From NCBI RefSeq assembly GCF_039907765.1, contig NZ_JARDJI010000003.1, positions 351,646 to 415,645 on the forward strand: a stretch of 64,000 nt of DNA, written 5' to 3'. A program made the position numbers and the translations under genes. The notes under the pieces were generated by a model, which was not told the DNA's origin, searched no databases, and was given only the letters and a program-made list of their open reading frames with translations. This DNA comes from Aminobacter sp039907765. GTDB lineage: Bacteria > Pseudomonadota > Alphaproteobacteria > Rhizobiales > Rhizobiaceae. This document shows positions 38,853 to 47,936 of this stretch, piece after piece (positions within the stretch are counted from its first letter, which is position 1; every line of letters starts with the position of its first letter).

Positions 38853-39274
38853 ACGTCCATAAAGCCGTCCTCGCCGCCATAATAGGGATCGGGAACGTCC
38901 TTCTCCGCGCCGGAGGCATGGCCGAGGAACAGCTCAATGCGCGCCGGAGAGCCTTGCGGCGCCAGCCGGTGCAGGTCGTCGACATTCGAACGGTCCATGC
39001 CGAGGATGAGGTCGAAGCGCTCGAAATCTGCAATGGTCACCTTGCGTGCCTGCTGTCCGGCGATGTCGATGCCGTGATGCGCCGCAACCGCGATCGAGCG
39101 GGGGTCGGGGGCCGAGCCGGCATGCCAGCCGCCGGTTCCAGCCGAATCGATGGCAAAATATGCCTCCAGGCCGCGTTCGGCGAGCACGGCGCGAAACACG
39201 CCCTCGGCCAGCGGCGAACGGCAGATGTTGCCGAGGCAGACGAAGAGGATCGATCTTGGCAATCCGTTGCTCAT
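38756..39274 (-). CDS. Low-molecular-weight protein-tyrosine phosphatase
   Basis: A 172-residue phosphatase. The P-loop CLGNICRS has nucleophile Cys13, Cys18 and Arg19. DVPDPYYGG carries the general acid Asp129 and the substrate-gating tyrosines. The LGMDRSN segment is conserved. In rhizobia such proteins may dephosphorylate exopolysaccharide regulators, but no exo genes are present here. Its final 32 codons, encoding FMDVYRMIREASEALADRL and a short tail, overlap thpR tail to tail over 97 bp. Confidence 0.93.
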   Translation of the reverse strand: MSNGLPRSILFVCLGNICRSPLAEGVFRAVLAERGLEAYFAIDSAGTGGWHAGSAPDPRSIAVAAHHGIDIAGQQARKVTIADFERFDLILGMDRSNVDDLHRLAPQGSPARIELFLGHASGAEKDVPDPYYGGEDGFMDVYRMIREASEALADRLAGCEETPLSGQASSTM

Positions 39275-39344
39275 ATTTTCCTGCCCCTGCCTCGGATGAC
39301 CGCGCTATGCTGGCGTACGATCTCGATTAGCATGGGAGCACCAA

Positions 39345-39641
39345 ATGGCCAGAGAGAAACTAGCACCTGCCGAGGTGAAGGAGGGATTGGCTTCGCTCGA
39401 CGGATGGGTACTCGCCGGCGACGGCCTGTCGATTTCGAGGCGTTTCGAGTTCAAGAATTTCAGTGAGGCCTTCGCCTTCATGACCCGTGTCGCACTAGCC
39501 GCCGAGAAGCTCGACCACCATCCCGACTGGTCGAATGTCTACAAGACGGTCGACGTCAAGCTGAATACCCATGACGCGGGCGGGCTGACCGAACTGGATT
39601 TCAAGCTTGCCAAGCGCATGAGCGCCTATTTCGGTTCCTGA
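39345..39641 (+). CDS. phhB: 4a-hydroxytetrahydrobiopterin dehydratase
   Basis: A 98-residue protein of the pterin-4a-carbinolamine dehydratase family, which recycles the pterin cofactor after aromatic amino-acid hydroxylation and is also related to DCoH. RFEFKNFSEAFAFMTRVALAAEKLDHHPDWSNVYKTVDVKLNTHDAGGLTELD is the whole family core; the active-site His pair (about 57-58), with Pro-Asp-Trp, is intact. No phenylalanine hydroxylase gene is adjacent. Confidence 0.93.
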   Translation: MAREKLAPAEVKEGLASLDGWVLAGDGLSISRRFEFKNFSEAFAFMTRVALAAEKLDHHPDWSNVYKTVDVKLNTHDAGGLTELDFKLAKRMSAYFGS

Positions 39642-39703
39642 GCCGCCGACCTTGCAGCGGGGGCGACGCTTTCCCACATTTCGTCGCGAAGGAGATTGCC
39701 CAG

Positions 39704-40069
39704 ATGGTGAAATTCCCGGGATTTGACCATTTCCGCAACGACGCGACCGGCACCGGCGCGAGCGAGAGCGAGGTGCGGGAAAAGTTCTGGCGCAAGGCCA
39801 AGGCTGTCGGCCGCCACATCCCCTTCATGGAAGAAGTGGTGGCCGGCTACTATTGCGCCATGGACAAGCAGACGCCGCTGCGCGCGAAGGGCATCCTGCT
39901 TGCCGCGCTTGCCTATTTCATCCTGCCGGCAGACACCATTCCCGACGTGCTTGTCGGCATCGGCTTCACCGACGACATCGCGGTGCTGACGGCCGCGTTC
40001 GCGGCCGTGCGCTCGCACATGACGCCGGCGCATCGGCTGGCCGCCAGGGAAGCGCTGTCGCGCGAATAG
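39704..40069 (+). CDS. YkvA-family DUF1232 protein
   Basis: A 121-residue protein. The C-terminal half contains KGILLAALAYFILPADTIPD followed by VLVGIGFTDDIAVLTAA, the DUF1232/YkvA signature with one hydrophobic membrane-associated segment. The N terminus is soluble and charged (EVREKFWRKAKAVGRHIPF). The function of the family is unknown. It is probably transcribed together with phhB, 62 bp upstream, although no link is known. Confidence 0.85.
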   Translation: MVKFPGFDHFRNDATGTGASESEVREKFWRKAKAVGRHIPFMEEVVAGYYCAMDKQTPLRAKGILLAALAYFILPADTIPDVLVGIGFTDDIAVLTAAFAAVRSHMTPAHRLAAREALSRE

Positions 40070-40320
40070 TGAGTGGCCGGAGCCAGCCCTGTTTCAGGCC
40101 GAAACGAAAAGTCAAACTCTTGCCTTGTTCGTGGTTTTCAACCCTCGAAGGGACAGGGTGCCGCGCCCGTTGCGCGGCGGTATAGGCTGCGGGCCAGCGG
40201 GCGAACGGCGCTTTTCACGGGCGATTCATCCTTTGGTAACCCAGATTAAATCAAAATGAAGCGAACGGGCGGGCGAGCTGCCAGCCTGCCTCCCGCTCCA
40301 TTTGAGATACAGGAAAAGCA

Positions 40321-40824
40321 ATGCGCGGATTGATAGCTACAATTTCGGGTCTGGTGCTGGCAGTCTCGGCAATGCCGGCGCTGGCCCAGTCGGCGACCAA
40401 GATCGGCCAGTACAATTCGTGGGGGACCTACAGCTACCAGGCGCAGAACGGCAAGGTCTGCTACGTGCTGACGGTGCCCACCGACAAGCAGCCGCCGACG
40501 CTCGACCATGGCGACATGTTCTTCTTCGTCAGCCAGCGTCCTGGCCAGAAGGTGTCGTTCGAGCCGCAGTTCATTGCCGGCTACGATTTCCAGGCGAATT
40601 CCAAGGTCACCGTCACCATCGGCGACAAGTCGTTCTCCATGTTCACCAAGGGCAGGTCTGCCTGGGTCGAGAACGCCGCCGAGGAGCCGGCGCTGATCGC
40701 CGCCATGAAGGGCGGCTCGGACATGAAGGTCGCAGCCAAGTCCGGGCGCGGCAACCCGACCAGCTATGTGTTCTCGCTCAAGGGCATTTCGGCCGCCCTG
40801 GGCTCGATCGCCACCTGCAAGTAA
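40321..40824 (+). CDS. Invasion-associated locus B (IalB) family protein
   Basis: A 167-residue secreted protein. The start follows CAGGAAAAG. Residues 1-22 are a signal peptide (PALA|QSAT). The body YNSWGTYSYQAQNGKVCYVLTVPTD and FVSQRPGQKVSFEPQFIAGYDFQ match IalB, named for Bartonella erythrocyte invasion but widespread in soil Hyphomicrobiales. Cys47 and Cys166 probably form a disulfide. Role in this organism unknown; it likely sits in the periplasm or outer surface. It has its own terminator at 40846-40876. Confidence 0.9.
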   Translation: MRGLIATISGLVLAVSAMPALAQSATKIGQYNSWGTYSYQAQNGKVCYVLTVPTDKQPPTLDHGDMFFFVSQRPGQKVSFEPQFIAGYDFQANSKVTVTIGDKSFSMFTKGRSAWVENAAEEPALIAAMKGGSDMKVAAKSGRGNPTSYVFSLKGISAALGSIATCK

Positions 40825-40845
40825 GCGCAGGCCGCGAACAGTTCG

Positions 40846-40876
40846 AAGGCCGGGCGATTTTCGCCCGGCCTTTTTG
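40846..40876 (+). terminator. Terminator after the IalB-family gene
   Basis: GGCCGGGCGA-TTT-TCGCCCGGCC is a perfect 10-bp stem followed by TTTTTG, 22 bases past the stop codon. Confidence 0.93.
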
Positions 40877-40912
40877 CTTGGTGCTTGCCTCTCCGCCAGG
40901 CGAACCAGGCCC

Positions 40913-41242
40913 TCACGAAACGACACCGGGTGCCAGGCCGAGCAGGTCCGCCAGCCATTGCGGCGCCACGAGCCAGGCACCCAACGTGGCCAGCGCCAGC
41001 GCGTGCAGGGCGGCAATGGCATAGAGTTGCGAGCGGAACGGCTCCTTGTGCGTCTTGTGGCGGAACAGGTGCTGTGCCGTCACAGCACCTAGGCTGCCGC
41101 CGGCAAATGCGAGCCAGAGCAGCGTCCTTTCGGGGATGCGCCGCGCGCCGGCGCTGGCCAGCCTCTTGTCGCGCCAGAAGGCAAGGAAGGCCGCGCCGTT
41201 GACGGCAAGCAGCGCGAGCACGATCTGGAACATGCCGGTCAT
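40913..41242 (-). CDS. DUF1294 membrane protein
   Basis: A 109-residue protein with three predicted transmembrane helices (about 5-22, 40-58, 75-96). NGAAFLAFWRDKRLASAGARRIPERTLLWLAFAGGSLGAVTAQHLFRHKTHKEPFR is the DUF1294 signature, with the conserved D-K, RIPE, GG and RHKT-K motifs. Relatives are often fused to cold-shock domains, but this one is free-standing. Function unknown. It converges on the IalB gene. Confidence 0.85.
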   Translation of the reverse strand: MTGMFQIVLALLAVNGAAFLAFWRDKRLASAGARRIPERTLLWLAFAGGSLGAVTAQHLFRHKTHKEPFRSQLYAIAALHALALATLGAWLVAPQWLADLLGLAPGVVS

Positions 41243-41387
41243 GGGCGCAGCATCGCAGCTGGAATCTTAACAAGTGGCGAAGCCCAGGCGGAAATGCATG
41301 GCCGCCAAAACGTGACGCAGCGCCGGACCTGTGATATGTGGCGCCAAAATCCTACATTTGCCGATATCCGAAGCTAGCTGAGCCCGA

Positions 41388-42614
41388 ATGACCGTTTCGC
41401 TCGACCTCACCGCCGATACCACCCGCGACGCGCTGCGCGCCACGCCCGCCAAGGGAGAGCTGATCGGCCTCACCCGCGAGGAGCTCGCGGAAGCCCTGAT
41501 CACCTCCGGCGTCGTTCCCGAGCGCCAGGCCAAGATGCGCGTCCAGCAGCTCTGGCACTGGCTCTATGTTCGCGGCGTTTCCGACTTCGCCGACATGTTC
41601 AACATCTCCAAGGATCTGCGCGCCGAGCTGGCCAAGCACTTCACCATCTCGCGCCCCGAGATCGTCGAGGAGCAGATCTCGTCGGACGGCACGCGCAAGT
41701 GGCTGTTCCGCTTTCCCCCGCGCGGCGCCGGCCGCCCGGTCGAGATCGAGACCGTCTACATCCCCGAGGAAGGCCGCGGCACGCTGTGTATCTCTTCGCA
41801 GGTCGGCTGCACGCTCACCTGCTCGTTCTGCCACACCGGCACCCAGAAACTGGTGCGCAACCTGACGGCGGAAGAAATCCTGGCGCAGCTTTTGACCGCG
41901 CGCGACCGGCTCGGCGATTTCCCCGACCGCGACACCCCGGCGGGCGCCATCGTGCCGGCCGAAGGCCGCAAGGTCTCCAACATCGTCATGATGGGCATGG
42001 GCGAGCCGCTCTATAATTTCGAGGCGGTGAAGAAGGCGCTGCTGATCGCCTCCGACGGCGACGGCCTGGCGCTGTCCAAGCGCCGCATCACGCTGTCGAC
42101 CTCGGGCGTCGTGCCCGAGATCTTCCGTACCGGCGAGGAGATCGGCGTGATGCTGGCGATCTCGCTGCACGCCACCAACGACGATTTGCGCGACCTCCTG
42201 GTGCCGATCAACAAGAAGTTCCCACTCAACGAGCTGATGGACGCCTGCCGCAAATATCCCGGCCTGTCGAACGCCCGCCGCATCACCTTCGAATATGTGA
42301 TGCTGAAGGACATCAACGACAGCCTCGAAGACGCCAAGGCACTGGTCAAGCTGCTCAAGGGCGTGCCGGCCAAGATCAACCTGATCCCGTTCAACCCATG
42401 GCCCGGCAGCAACTACCAGTGCTCGGACTGGGAGCAGATCGAGAAGTTCGCCGACTATATCAACCAGGCCGGCTATGCCTCGCCGATCCGCACGCCGCGC
42501 GGCCGCGACATCCTCGCCGCCTGCGGCCAGCTGAAGTCGGAATCCGAGCGCCTGAAGAAGAGCGAGCGCCTGGCGCTCGAGGCGATGATGATCGCCGGAC
42601 ACGGCGAGGCGTGA
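41388..42614 (+). CDS. rlmN: Dual-specificity 23S rRNA A2503 / tRNA A37 C2-methyltransferase
   Basis: A 408-residue radical-SAM enzyme. CTLTCSFC supplies the [4Fe-4S] ligands Cys141, Cys145 and Cys148. NIVMMGMGEPLYNFE is the GGE-like SAM motif, and SLHATNDDLRDLLVPINKKFPL is a family segment. The C-terminal TPRGRDILAACGQL carries the methyl-transferring cysteine. RlmN tunes ribosome function and translation fidelity. Its stop overlaps a GTG start of a small membrane protein (GTGA at 42611-42614). Confidence 0.95.
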   Translation: MTVSLDLTADTTRDALRATPAKGELIGLTREELAEALITSGVVPERQAKMRVQQLWHWLYVRGVSDFADMFNISKDLRAELAKHFTISRPEIVEEQISSDGTRKWLFRFPPRGAGRPVEIETVYIPEEGRGTLCISSQVGCTLTCSFCHTGTQKLVRNLTAEEILAQLLTARDRLGDFPDRDTPAGAIVPAEGRKVSNIVMMGMGEPLYNFEAVKKALLIASDGDGLALSKRRITLSTSGVVPEIFRTGEEIGVMLAISLHATNDDLRDLLVPINKKFPLNELMDACRKYPGLSNARRITFEYVMLKDINDSLEDAKALVKLLKGVPAKINLIPFNPWPGSNYQCSDWEQIEKFADYINQAGYASPIRTPRGRDILAACGQLKSESERLKKSERLALEAMMIAGHGEA

Positions 42615-43081
42615 GCCGCGTCCTCATCTATCTCGGCAAGTTCGCCCACATGGTGCTGGGCTTCCTGGCGGCGTCGCTTGCCGCCAGCGCATTCCTGAAC
42701 GTGATCTTCCTCGGCGTTGCAGGCGTCATCGCGCCGGAGATCCCCGTGGAAGTGGCCCACGGCTCGCTGGTCTTCTCGATACCCTTCGTGGCGCTGTTCG
42801 TGGCCTATTTCACCTTGGTGCCGGCCGTGGTCGTGATGCTGCTCGCCGAGCTTCTGGGCAAGCGCGACTGGCTGTTCTACGCGCTGGCCGGCGGCTTCGT
42901 GGCGCTCGTCTTCATCGGCTTTGCCTACCGCAGCGGCGACGGCGGCTTCGCCTATCGCGACCCGCTGCTGCCGGTGTCGATCATCGGCAGCGGGCTCATC
43001 GGCGGCATCGCCTACTGGTTCGTCACCGGCCGCTTTGCTGGCACGTGGCGCGACCAGCCACCTACTTCGCCTGCGCCGTAA
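42611..43081 (+). CDS. Small membrane protein of unknown function, coupled to rlmN
   Basis: A 156-residue protein with a GTG start at 42611 overlapping the rlmN stop. Four transmembrane helices are predicted (about 10-35, 50-75, 82-100, 118-140), with IFLGVAGVIAPEIP and FAYRDPLLPVSIIGSGLIGGIAYWFVTGRF between and in them. I do not recognise the family; it is likely the conserved membrane protein often found behind rlmN in Rhizobiales. Its last 20 bases overlap the converging LysE-type gene. Confidence 0.75.
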   Translation: MSRVLIYLGKFAHMVLGFLAASLAASAFLNVIFLGVAGVIAPEIPVEVAHGSLVFSIPFVALFVAYFTLVPAVVVMLLAELLGKRDWLFYALAGGFVALVFIGFAYRSGDGGFAYRDPLLPVSIIGSGLIGGIAYWFVTGRFAGTWRDQPPTSPAP

Positions 43082-43703
43082 GGATCTTCAGCGCAAACGC
43101 GGAGAACACGCCGGCGAACAGATAGTCGACGATGCGGGTGACCCGCGGGCTCTTCCTGAGCAGGCCGGCGAACTTGTCGGCGGCGATCACCATCGGTGCA
43201 GTGATCGGCAGCGACAGCACGATGAACATAGCGCCAAGGAAGAACAGCTTGCCCGGCGCGTTGGTGTCGCTCGCCGAGACGAACTGCGGCAGGAAGGTCA
43301 TGAAGAACAGGATGATCTTCGGGTTGAGCAGGTTTATGCCCAGCCCCGTCGCCCAGTTCTGGAAGACCGAGCGGGGCTCGCGCTTGGTGGTGTCGGGAGA
43401 AAAGGCCGACCCTTTGGTGACCGCCTGGAAGGCGAGCCAGACGAGATAGCCGGCACCGACGATCTTCAGCGCCATGAAGGCCTCCGGCGACGCGACGATC
43501 AGCGCCGACAGCCCAAGCGCTACCAGCGTGGTGTGGATGACTATGCCGGTCATGGCGCCTGCCATGCAGGCAAAACCAGCCTTGCGGCCTTCCGAAAGCG
43601 CGCGGCCGACGAACAGCGTCATGTCGGGTCCGGGCGTGATCGCAATGATGAAGGTGGCGACGGCGAACTGAAGGATGGTCGCCAGGTCTGGAACGAAGGA
43701 CAT
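43062..43703 (-). CDS. LysE/RhtB-family amino-acid exporter
   Basis: A 213-residue inner-membrane exporter with about six helices. The N-terminal ITPGPDMTLFVGRALSEGRKAGF followed by AMTGIVIHTTLVALGLSAL is the LysE/RhtB signature. GLGINLLNPKIILFFMTFLPQFV is the second conserved block. The family pumps amino acids such as lysine, threonine or homoserine lactone out of the cell; the substrate is unassigned. Its 3' end overlaps the preceding gene by 20 bp. Confidence 0.92.
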   Translation of the reverse strand: MSFVPDLATILQFAVATFIIAITPGPDMTLFVGRALSEGRKAGFACMAGAMTGIVIHTTLVALGLSALIVASPEAFMALKIVGAGYLVWLAFQAVTKGSAFSPDTTKREPRSVFQNWATGLGINLLNPKIILFFMTFLPQFVSASDTNAPGKLFFLGAMFIVLSLPITAPMVIAADKFAGLLRKSPRVTRIVDYLFAGVFSAFALKILTAQAK

Positions 43704-44114
43704 GTCGGTGCCGCCGGAGAAAGGTTATTGGGGGTCAGTCGGTATTCCGACCGTAGCCGTACGCCCGCGTCTCGGGCTCATCAACAGGAAAATGCCTGTC
43801 CGGAGCGCCGCCGGGCGATTCCGACCCGGCGACGCTGAGATTGGATCAGCTCGCGAAGTAGGTCTGGGCGCCGTGGGCCTCTATCGGTTCGGCGAGACGG
43901 CCGAGCGCGAGCATAGACTGCCAAAGATCTATGTGAACCGAGGCCGAAATCTCATCGCAAGGCTGTGCTAGGCCGAGTGGTCCAGCGGCAGGTTCCTTTT
44001 GGTCCTGCCAGTACCTTACCAGGCGGAACCGCGGTTTACACACCGGTGGCCTCGTCCCGGGCAGATTGACTTGGCCGGCCCGCGCCCTTCAACTCTCGCC
44101 ACGAGGAGTGAAAG
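43704..44114. other. 411-bp interval before the dipeptidase gene
   Basis: No convincing complete gene. At about 43971-44000, GGCCGAGTGGTCCAGCGGCA resembles the D-arm of a class II tRNA, followed by a GGCAGG/CCTGCC hairpin, but no acceptor stem, anticodon arm or T-loop pairs correctly. On the minus strand 43846-44043, a frame ending in DLWQSMLALGRLAEPIEAHG and QTYFAS could be a protein remnant. I cannot name it. The dipeptidase ribosome binding site GAGGAG lies at the right end. Confidence 0.35.
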
Positions 44115-45170
44115 ATGCAGCCAGTATTCGACGGCCACAACGACGTGCTTTTCCGGCTGTGGAACAACGCGGCCAAGGGCGCGGATCCGGTGGCCGAGTT
44201 CATCGAGGGTACCCGGCAGGGGCATATCGACATGGCCCGTGCCAGCAAAGGCGGTCTCGTCGGCGGCCTTTGCGCCATCTACATCACCTCCGGCAGCATC
44301 CGCGACGACCTGCGCGACACCAATGGCCATTATGTGGTGCCGCTTTCGGCGCCACTCGAACGTTCGCCATCGCTGGACGTCGCCCTCGACATGGCTGCGA
44401 TCGCCTTCAGGATCGAACGTGCCGGGGGCTGGAAGATCTGCCGCAACTCGACGGACATCGAGGCAGCCGAGGCGGCAGGCAAGTTCGCCGCCGTGCTGCA
44501 CATGGAAGGCTGCGAGGCCATCGACGCCGATCTCGCGGCGCTCGACGTCTTCTACGCCGCCGGCCTGCGTTCGCTCGGCCCCGTCTGGAGCCGCAACACC
44601 ATCTTCGGCCACGGCGTGCCCTTCGCCTTCCCGTCGAGCCCCGATACCGGTCCCGGCCTGACCGAGGCCGGCAAAAGGCTGGTCAAGGCCTGCAACCGAA
44701 TGGGCATCGCCATCGACCTCGCCCACATCACCGAACAGGGTTTCTGGGACGTGGCCAGGCTTTCGGAAAAGCCGCTGATCGTCAGCCATTCCAACGCGCA
44801 CGCCTTAACGCCGATCAGCCGCAACCTGACCGATAAGCAGCTCGACGCCGTGCGCGAGAGCAACGGCCTGGTCGGCCTGAACTTCGCCGTCACCATGCTG
44901 CGCGAGGACGGCGCCAAGCGCGCCGACACGCCGCTTTCCGACATGATCCGGCACATAGACCATCTCGTCGAGCGCGTCGGCATCGACGGCGTGGCGATGG
45001 GTTCGGACTTCGACGGCGCCACGATCCCGGCCGAAATCGGCGACGCCGCCGGGCTGCAGCGGCTCGTTGCTGCCATGCGGGATGCTGGCTATGGTGACGC
45101 GGAACTGGCGAAAATCTGCCGCGACAACTGGCTCAGGGTGCTGCGCTCGGCCTGGCACGAGGCAGCCTGA
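44115..45170 (+). CDS. Membrane-dipeptidase family zinc peptidase (M19)
   Basis: A 351-residue amidohydrolase-fold peptidase. FDGHNDVL gives zinc ligands His8 and Asp10, AAVLHMEGCEAI gives the bridging Glu, IAIDLAHITEQGFWD and PLIVSHSNAHAL give the later histidines, and GVAMGSDFDGAT the terminal Asp. No signal peptide is evident, so it probably acts in the cytosol. It precedes a complete Dpp/Opp-type importer by 36 bp, implying that imported dipeptides (possibly D-amino-acid-containing) are hydrolysed by it. Confidence 0.9.
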   Translation: MQPVFDGHNDVLFRLWNNAAKGADPVAEFIEGTRQGHIDMARASKGGLVGGLCAIYITSGSIRDDLRDTNGHYVVPLSAPLERSPSLDVALDMAAIAFRIERAGGWKICRNSTDIEAAEAAGKFAAVLHMEGCEAIDADLAALDVFYAAGLRSLGPVWSRNTIFGHGVPFAFPSSPDTGPGLTEAGKRLVKACNRMGIAIDLAHITEQGFWDVARLSEKPLIVSHSNAHALTPISRNLTDKQLDAVRESNGLVGLNFAVTMLREDGAKRADTPLSDMIRHIDHLVERVGIDGVAMGSDFDGATIPAEIGDAAGLQRLVAAMRDAGYGDAELAKICRDNWLRVLRSAWHEAA

Positions 45171-45206
45171 GAACGATAACTTTCGTCAACTGGGGGAACT
45201 GAAGAC

Positions 45207-46850
45207 ATGTTTATCGGAAAACTGAACGGACATTTCCGCGTGATGCTCGCCGGCGCCGCCATGTCGGCGCTGGTTTTTGGCGCCGCCCCAGCTCTCGCCG
45301 AGACGCCGGCAGACACGCTGGTGCAGGCCTGGGCCATCGACGACACGATCACGCTCGATCCTGCAGAATCCTTCGAACTCAGCCCGGCCGAGTTCCTCGG
45401 CAACGCCTACGACATGCTGGTGCGGCTCGATGTCGACGACACCTCCAAGGTCAAGCCCGGCATCGCCGAGAGCTGGACGGTTTCCGACGATGGCCTGACC
45501 TACACCTTCAAGCTCAAGCCGGGCCTCAAGTTCGCTTCCGGCAACCCGATCACCGCCGAGGACGTCGCCTGGTCGTTCGAGCGCGTCGTCAAGCTCGACA
45601 AGAGCCCGGCCTTCATCCTGACCCAGTTCGGCCTGACCAAGGACAATGTCGCCGAGAAGGCCAAGGCGACGGATGAGAGCACCTTCGTGCTCACCGTCGA
45701 CAAGGCGTACGCCCCGAGCTTCGTGCTGAATTGCCTCACGGCGACCGTCGGCGCGGTCGTCGACAAGAAGCTCGTGCTGGAGCATGTCGCGTCCGTAACC
45801 CCGACCGACGACTACAAGTTCGACAACGACTTCGGCAACGGCTGGATGAAGACCGGCTATGCCGGCTCGGGTCCGTTCAAGATCCGCGACTGGCGCGCCA
45901 ACGAAATCCTCGTGATGGAGCGCAACGACAACTACTATGGCGACAAGCCGGCGCTCGCACGCGTCATCTATCGCCACGTCAAGGAAAGCGCGACCCAGCG
46001 CCTGATGCTCGAAAGCGGCGACGTCGACGTCGCCCGCAACCTGGAGCCGGGCGACCTCGAGGCGGTGTCCAAGAATGCCGCTCTCGCGACGACGAGCGCG
46101 CCCAAGGGCACGGTGTACTACATCAGCCTCAACCAGAAGAACCCGAACCTCGCCAAGCCCGAGGTGCGCCAGGCGCTGAAATACCTGGTCGACTACGACG
46201 CCATCGGCTCGACCCTGATCAAGGGCATCGGCGAGATCCGCCAGACCTACCAGCCCAAGGGCGTGCTCGGCGCGCTCGATTCCGATCCGTTCAAGTTCGA
46301 CGTCGCCAAGGCCAAGGAACTGCTCGAGAAGGCAGGCCTGAAGGACGGCTTCTCGGTCACCATGGACGTGCGCAACACCCAGCCGGTGACAGGCATCGCC
46401 GAAGCCTTCCAGCAGACCGCCGGGCAGGCGGGCGTGAAGGTCGAGATCATCCCCGGCGACGGCAAGCAGACGCTGACCAAGTACCGCGCCCGCAACCACG
46501 ACATGTATATCGGCCAGTGGGGCATGGACTACTGGGATCCGAACTCCAACGCCGAGACCTTCACCTCCAACCCGAACAATGCCGACGACGGCACGGTGAA
46601 GACGCTGGCCTGGCGCAATGCCTGGGACGTGCCCGAACTGAGCGAGAAGACCAAGGCCGCCCTGCTCGAACGCGACGCCGACAAGCGCGCGGCCATGTAT
46701 CGGGAACTGCAGCAGGCTGCGCTCGACACCAGCCCGTTCGTGCTGATCTTCCAGCAGACCGAGGTCGCCGGCATGCGCGGCAACGTCAAGAACTACAAGC
46801 TCGGGCCGAGCTTCGACTCGAACTTCGTGGCGCCCGTGACCAAGGAATGA
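45207..46850 (+). CDS. Dipeptide/oligopeptide ABC transporter substrate-binding protein
   Basis: A 547-residue periplasmic protein of the SBP_bac_5 family. The signal peptide is residues 1-31 (APALA|ETPA). KVKPGIAESWTVSDDGLTYTFKLKPGLKFASGNPITAEDVAWSFERV is the hallmark segment, and LMLESGDVDVARNLEPGDL, then VYYISLNQKNPNLAKPEVRQALKYLVDYD are conserved. Such proteins bind peptides, nickel or haem; context with an M19 dipeptidase favours peptides. The permease genes follow. Confidence 0.9.
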   Translation: MFIGKLNGHFRVMLAGAAMSALVFGAAPALAETPADTLVQAWAIDDTITLDPAESFELSPAEFLGNAYDMLVRLDVDDTSKVKPGIAESWTVSDDGLTYTFKLKPGLKFASGNPITAEDVAWSFERVVKLDKSPAFILTQFGLTKDNVAEKAKATDESTFVLTVDKAYAPSFVLNCLTATVGAVVDKKLVLEHVASVTPTDDYKFDNDFGNGWMKTGYAGSGPFKIRDWRANEILVMERNDNYYGDKPALARVIYRHVKESATQRLMLESGDVDVARNLEPGDLEAVSKNAALATTSAPKGTVYYISLNQKNPNLAKPEVRQALKYLVDYDAIGSTLIKGIGEIRQTYQPKGVLGALDSDPFKFDVAKAKELLEKAGLKDGFSVTMDVRNTQPVTGIAEAFQQTAGQAGVKVEIIPGDGKQTLTKYRARNHDMYIGQWGMDYWDPNSNAETFTSNPNNADDGTVKTLAWRNAWDVPELSEKTKAALLERDADKRAAMYRELQQAALDTSPFVLIFQQTEVAGMRGNVKNYKLGPSFDSNFVAPVTKE

Positions 46851-46868
46851 TCCAGCAGGATCAGACCG

Positions 46869-47936
46869 TTGAGCACCGCTGACACCAGAACGCCCGCGAG
46901 GCGCGCCAACCGGCGCGCCTCCGCCATCGTCGGCTCGATCGCCAGCTTCCTGGCGATCGTCGCCACGACCTATCTCGGCCTCCTGGCCGTGACCTTCTTC
47001 ATCGGCCGCGTCGTGCCGATCGATCCGGTGCTCGCCATCGTCGGCGACCGCGCGCCGGCTCATGTCGTCGAGCGCACGCGCATCGAGATGGGTTTCAACC
47101 TTCCCTACTACCAGCAGTTCTTTCTCTATGTGAAAGGCGTGCTGTCGGGCGACTTCGGCACCTCGGTGCTGACCACCAACCCGGTGATGACCGACATCCG
47201 CCGCGTCTTCCCGGCCACGATGGAACTTGCCACCGTGGGCACCGTCATCGGCGCCGCGCTCGGCATTCCGCTCGGCGTGCTGGCCGCGGTGCGGCGCGGC
47301 AGCCTTGCCGACCAGATCGTGCGCGTCGTCGGCCTCGTCGGCTATTCGGTGCCAATCTTCTGGCTCGGGCTGATCGCGCTGCTGATCTTCTATGCCCGCC
47401 TCGGCTGGACCTCCGGCCCCGGCCGCATCGACGTCGTGTTCGAATACACGTTCACGCCCGTCACCGGCTTCTATCTGCTCGACGCCGTCATCAACCGCGA
47501 CTGGGCCGCCTTCAAGGACATCTTCTCCCACATCATCCTGCCGGCCTCGCTGCTCGGCTATTTCTCTCTCGCCTATATCAGCCGCATGACGCGCTCCTTC
47601 ATGCTGAACGAGCTCAGCCAGGAATACATCGTCGCGGCGCGCGCCAAGGGACTGTCGGAAGCCCGCATCATCTGGGGCCACGCGCTGCGCAACGCCGCGG
47701 TGCCCCTGGTCACCGTGATCGCGCTTTCCTACGCCGGCCTGCTCGAAGGCTCGGTGCTGACCGAGACGGTGTTCGCCTGGCCAGGTCTCGGCCTCTACAT
47801 CACCAACTCGCTGCAGAACGCCGATATGAACGCGGTGCTCGGCGGCACCATCGTCATCGGTTCGGTGTTCATCGGCATCAACCTCCTCTCCGACCTGCTC
47901 TATCGCATGCTCGACCCAAGGACGCGGATCAGATGA
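46869..47936 (+). CDS. Peptide ABC transporter permease, DppB type
   Basis: A 355-residue permease with TTG start at 46869. An Arg-rich N terminus (TPARRANRRASAIVG) precedes the first helix. RTRIEMGFNLPYYQQFFLYVKGVLSGDFGTSVLT is the characteristic DppB periplasmic loop. EYIVAARAKGLSEARIIWGHALRNAAVPL is the EAA loop that contacts the ATPase. It overlaps the next permease gene by ATGA. Confidence 0.92.
   Translation: MSTADTRTPARRANRRASAIVGSIASFLAIVATTYLGLLAVTFFIGRVVPIDPVLAIVGDRAPAHVVERTRIEMGFNLPYYQQFFLYVKGVLSGDFGTSVLTTNPVMTDIRRVFPATMELATVGTVIGAALGIPLGVLAAVRRGSLADQIVRVVGLVGYSVPIFWLGLIALLIFYARLGWTSGPGRIDVVFEYTFTPVTGFYLLDAVINRDWAAFKDIFSHIILPASLLGYFSLAYISRMTRSFMLNELSQEYIVAARAKGLSEARIIWGHALRNAAVPLVTVIALSYAGLLEGSVLTETVFAWPGLGLYITNSLQNADMNAVLGGTIVIGSVFIGINLLSDLLYRMLDPRTRIR

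Noticed and set aside
43971..44045. Possible complete tRNA gene
   Set aside because: Only the D-arm-like segment fits. No seven-pair acceptor stem, anticodon stem or GTTCRANNC T-loop could be found at the right spacing.
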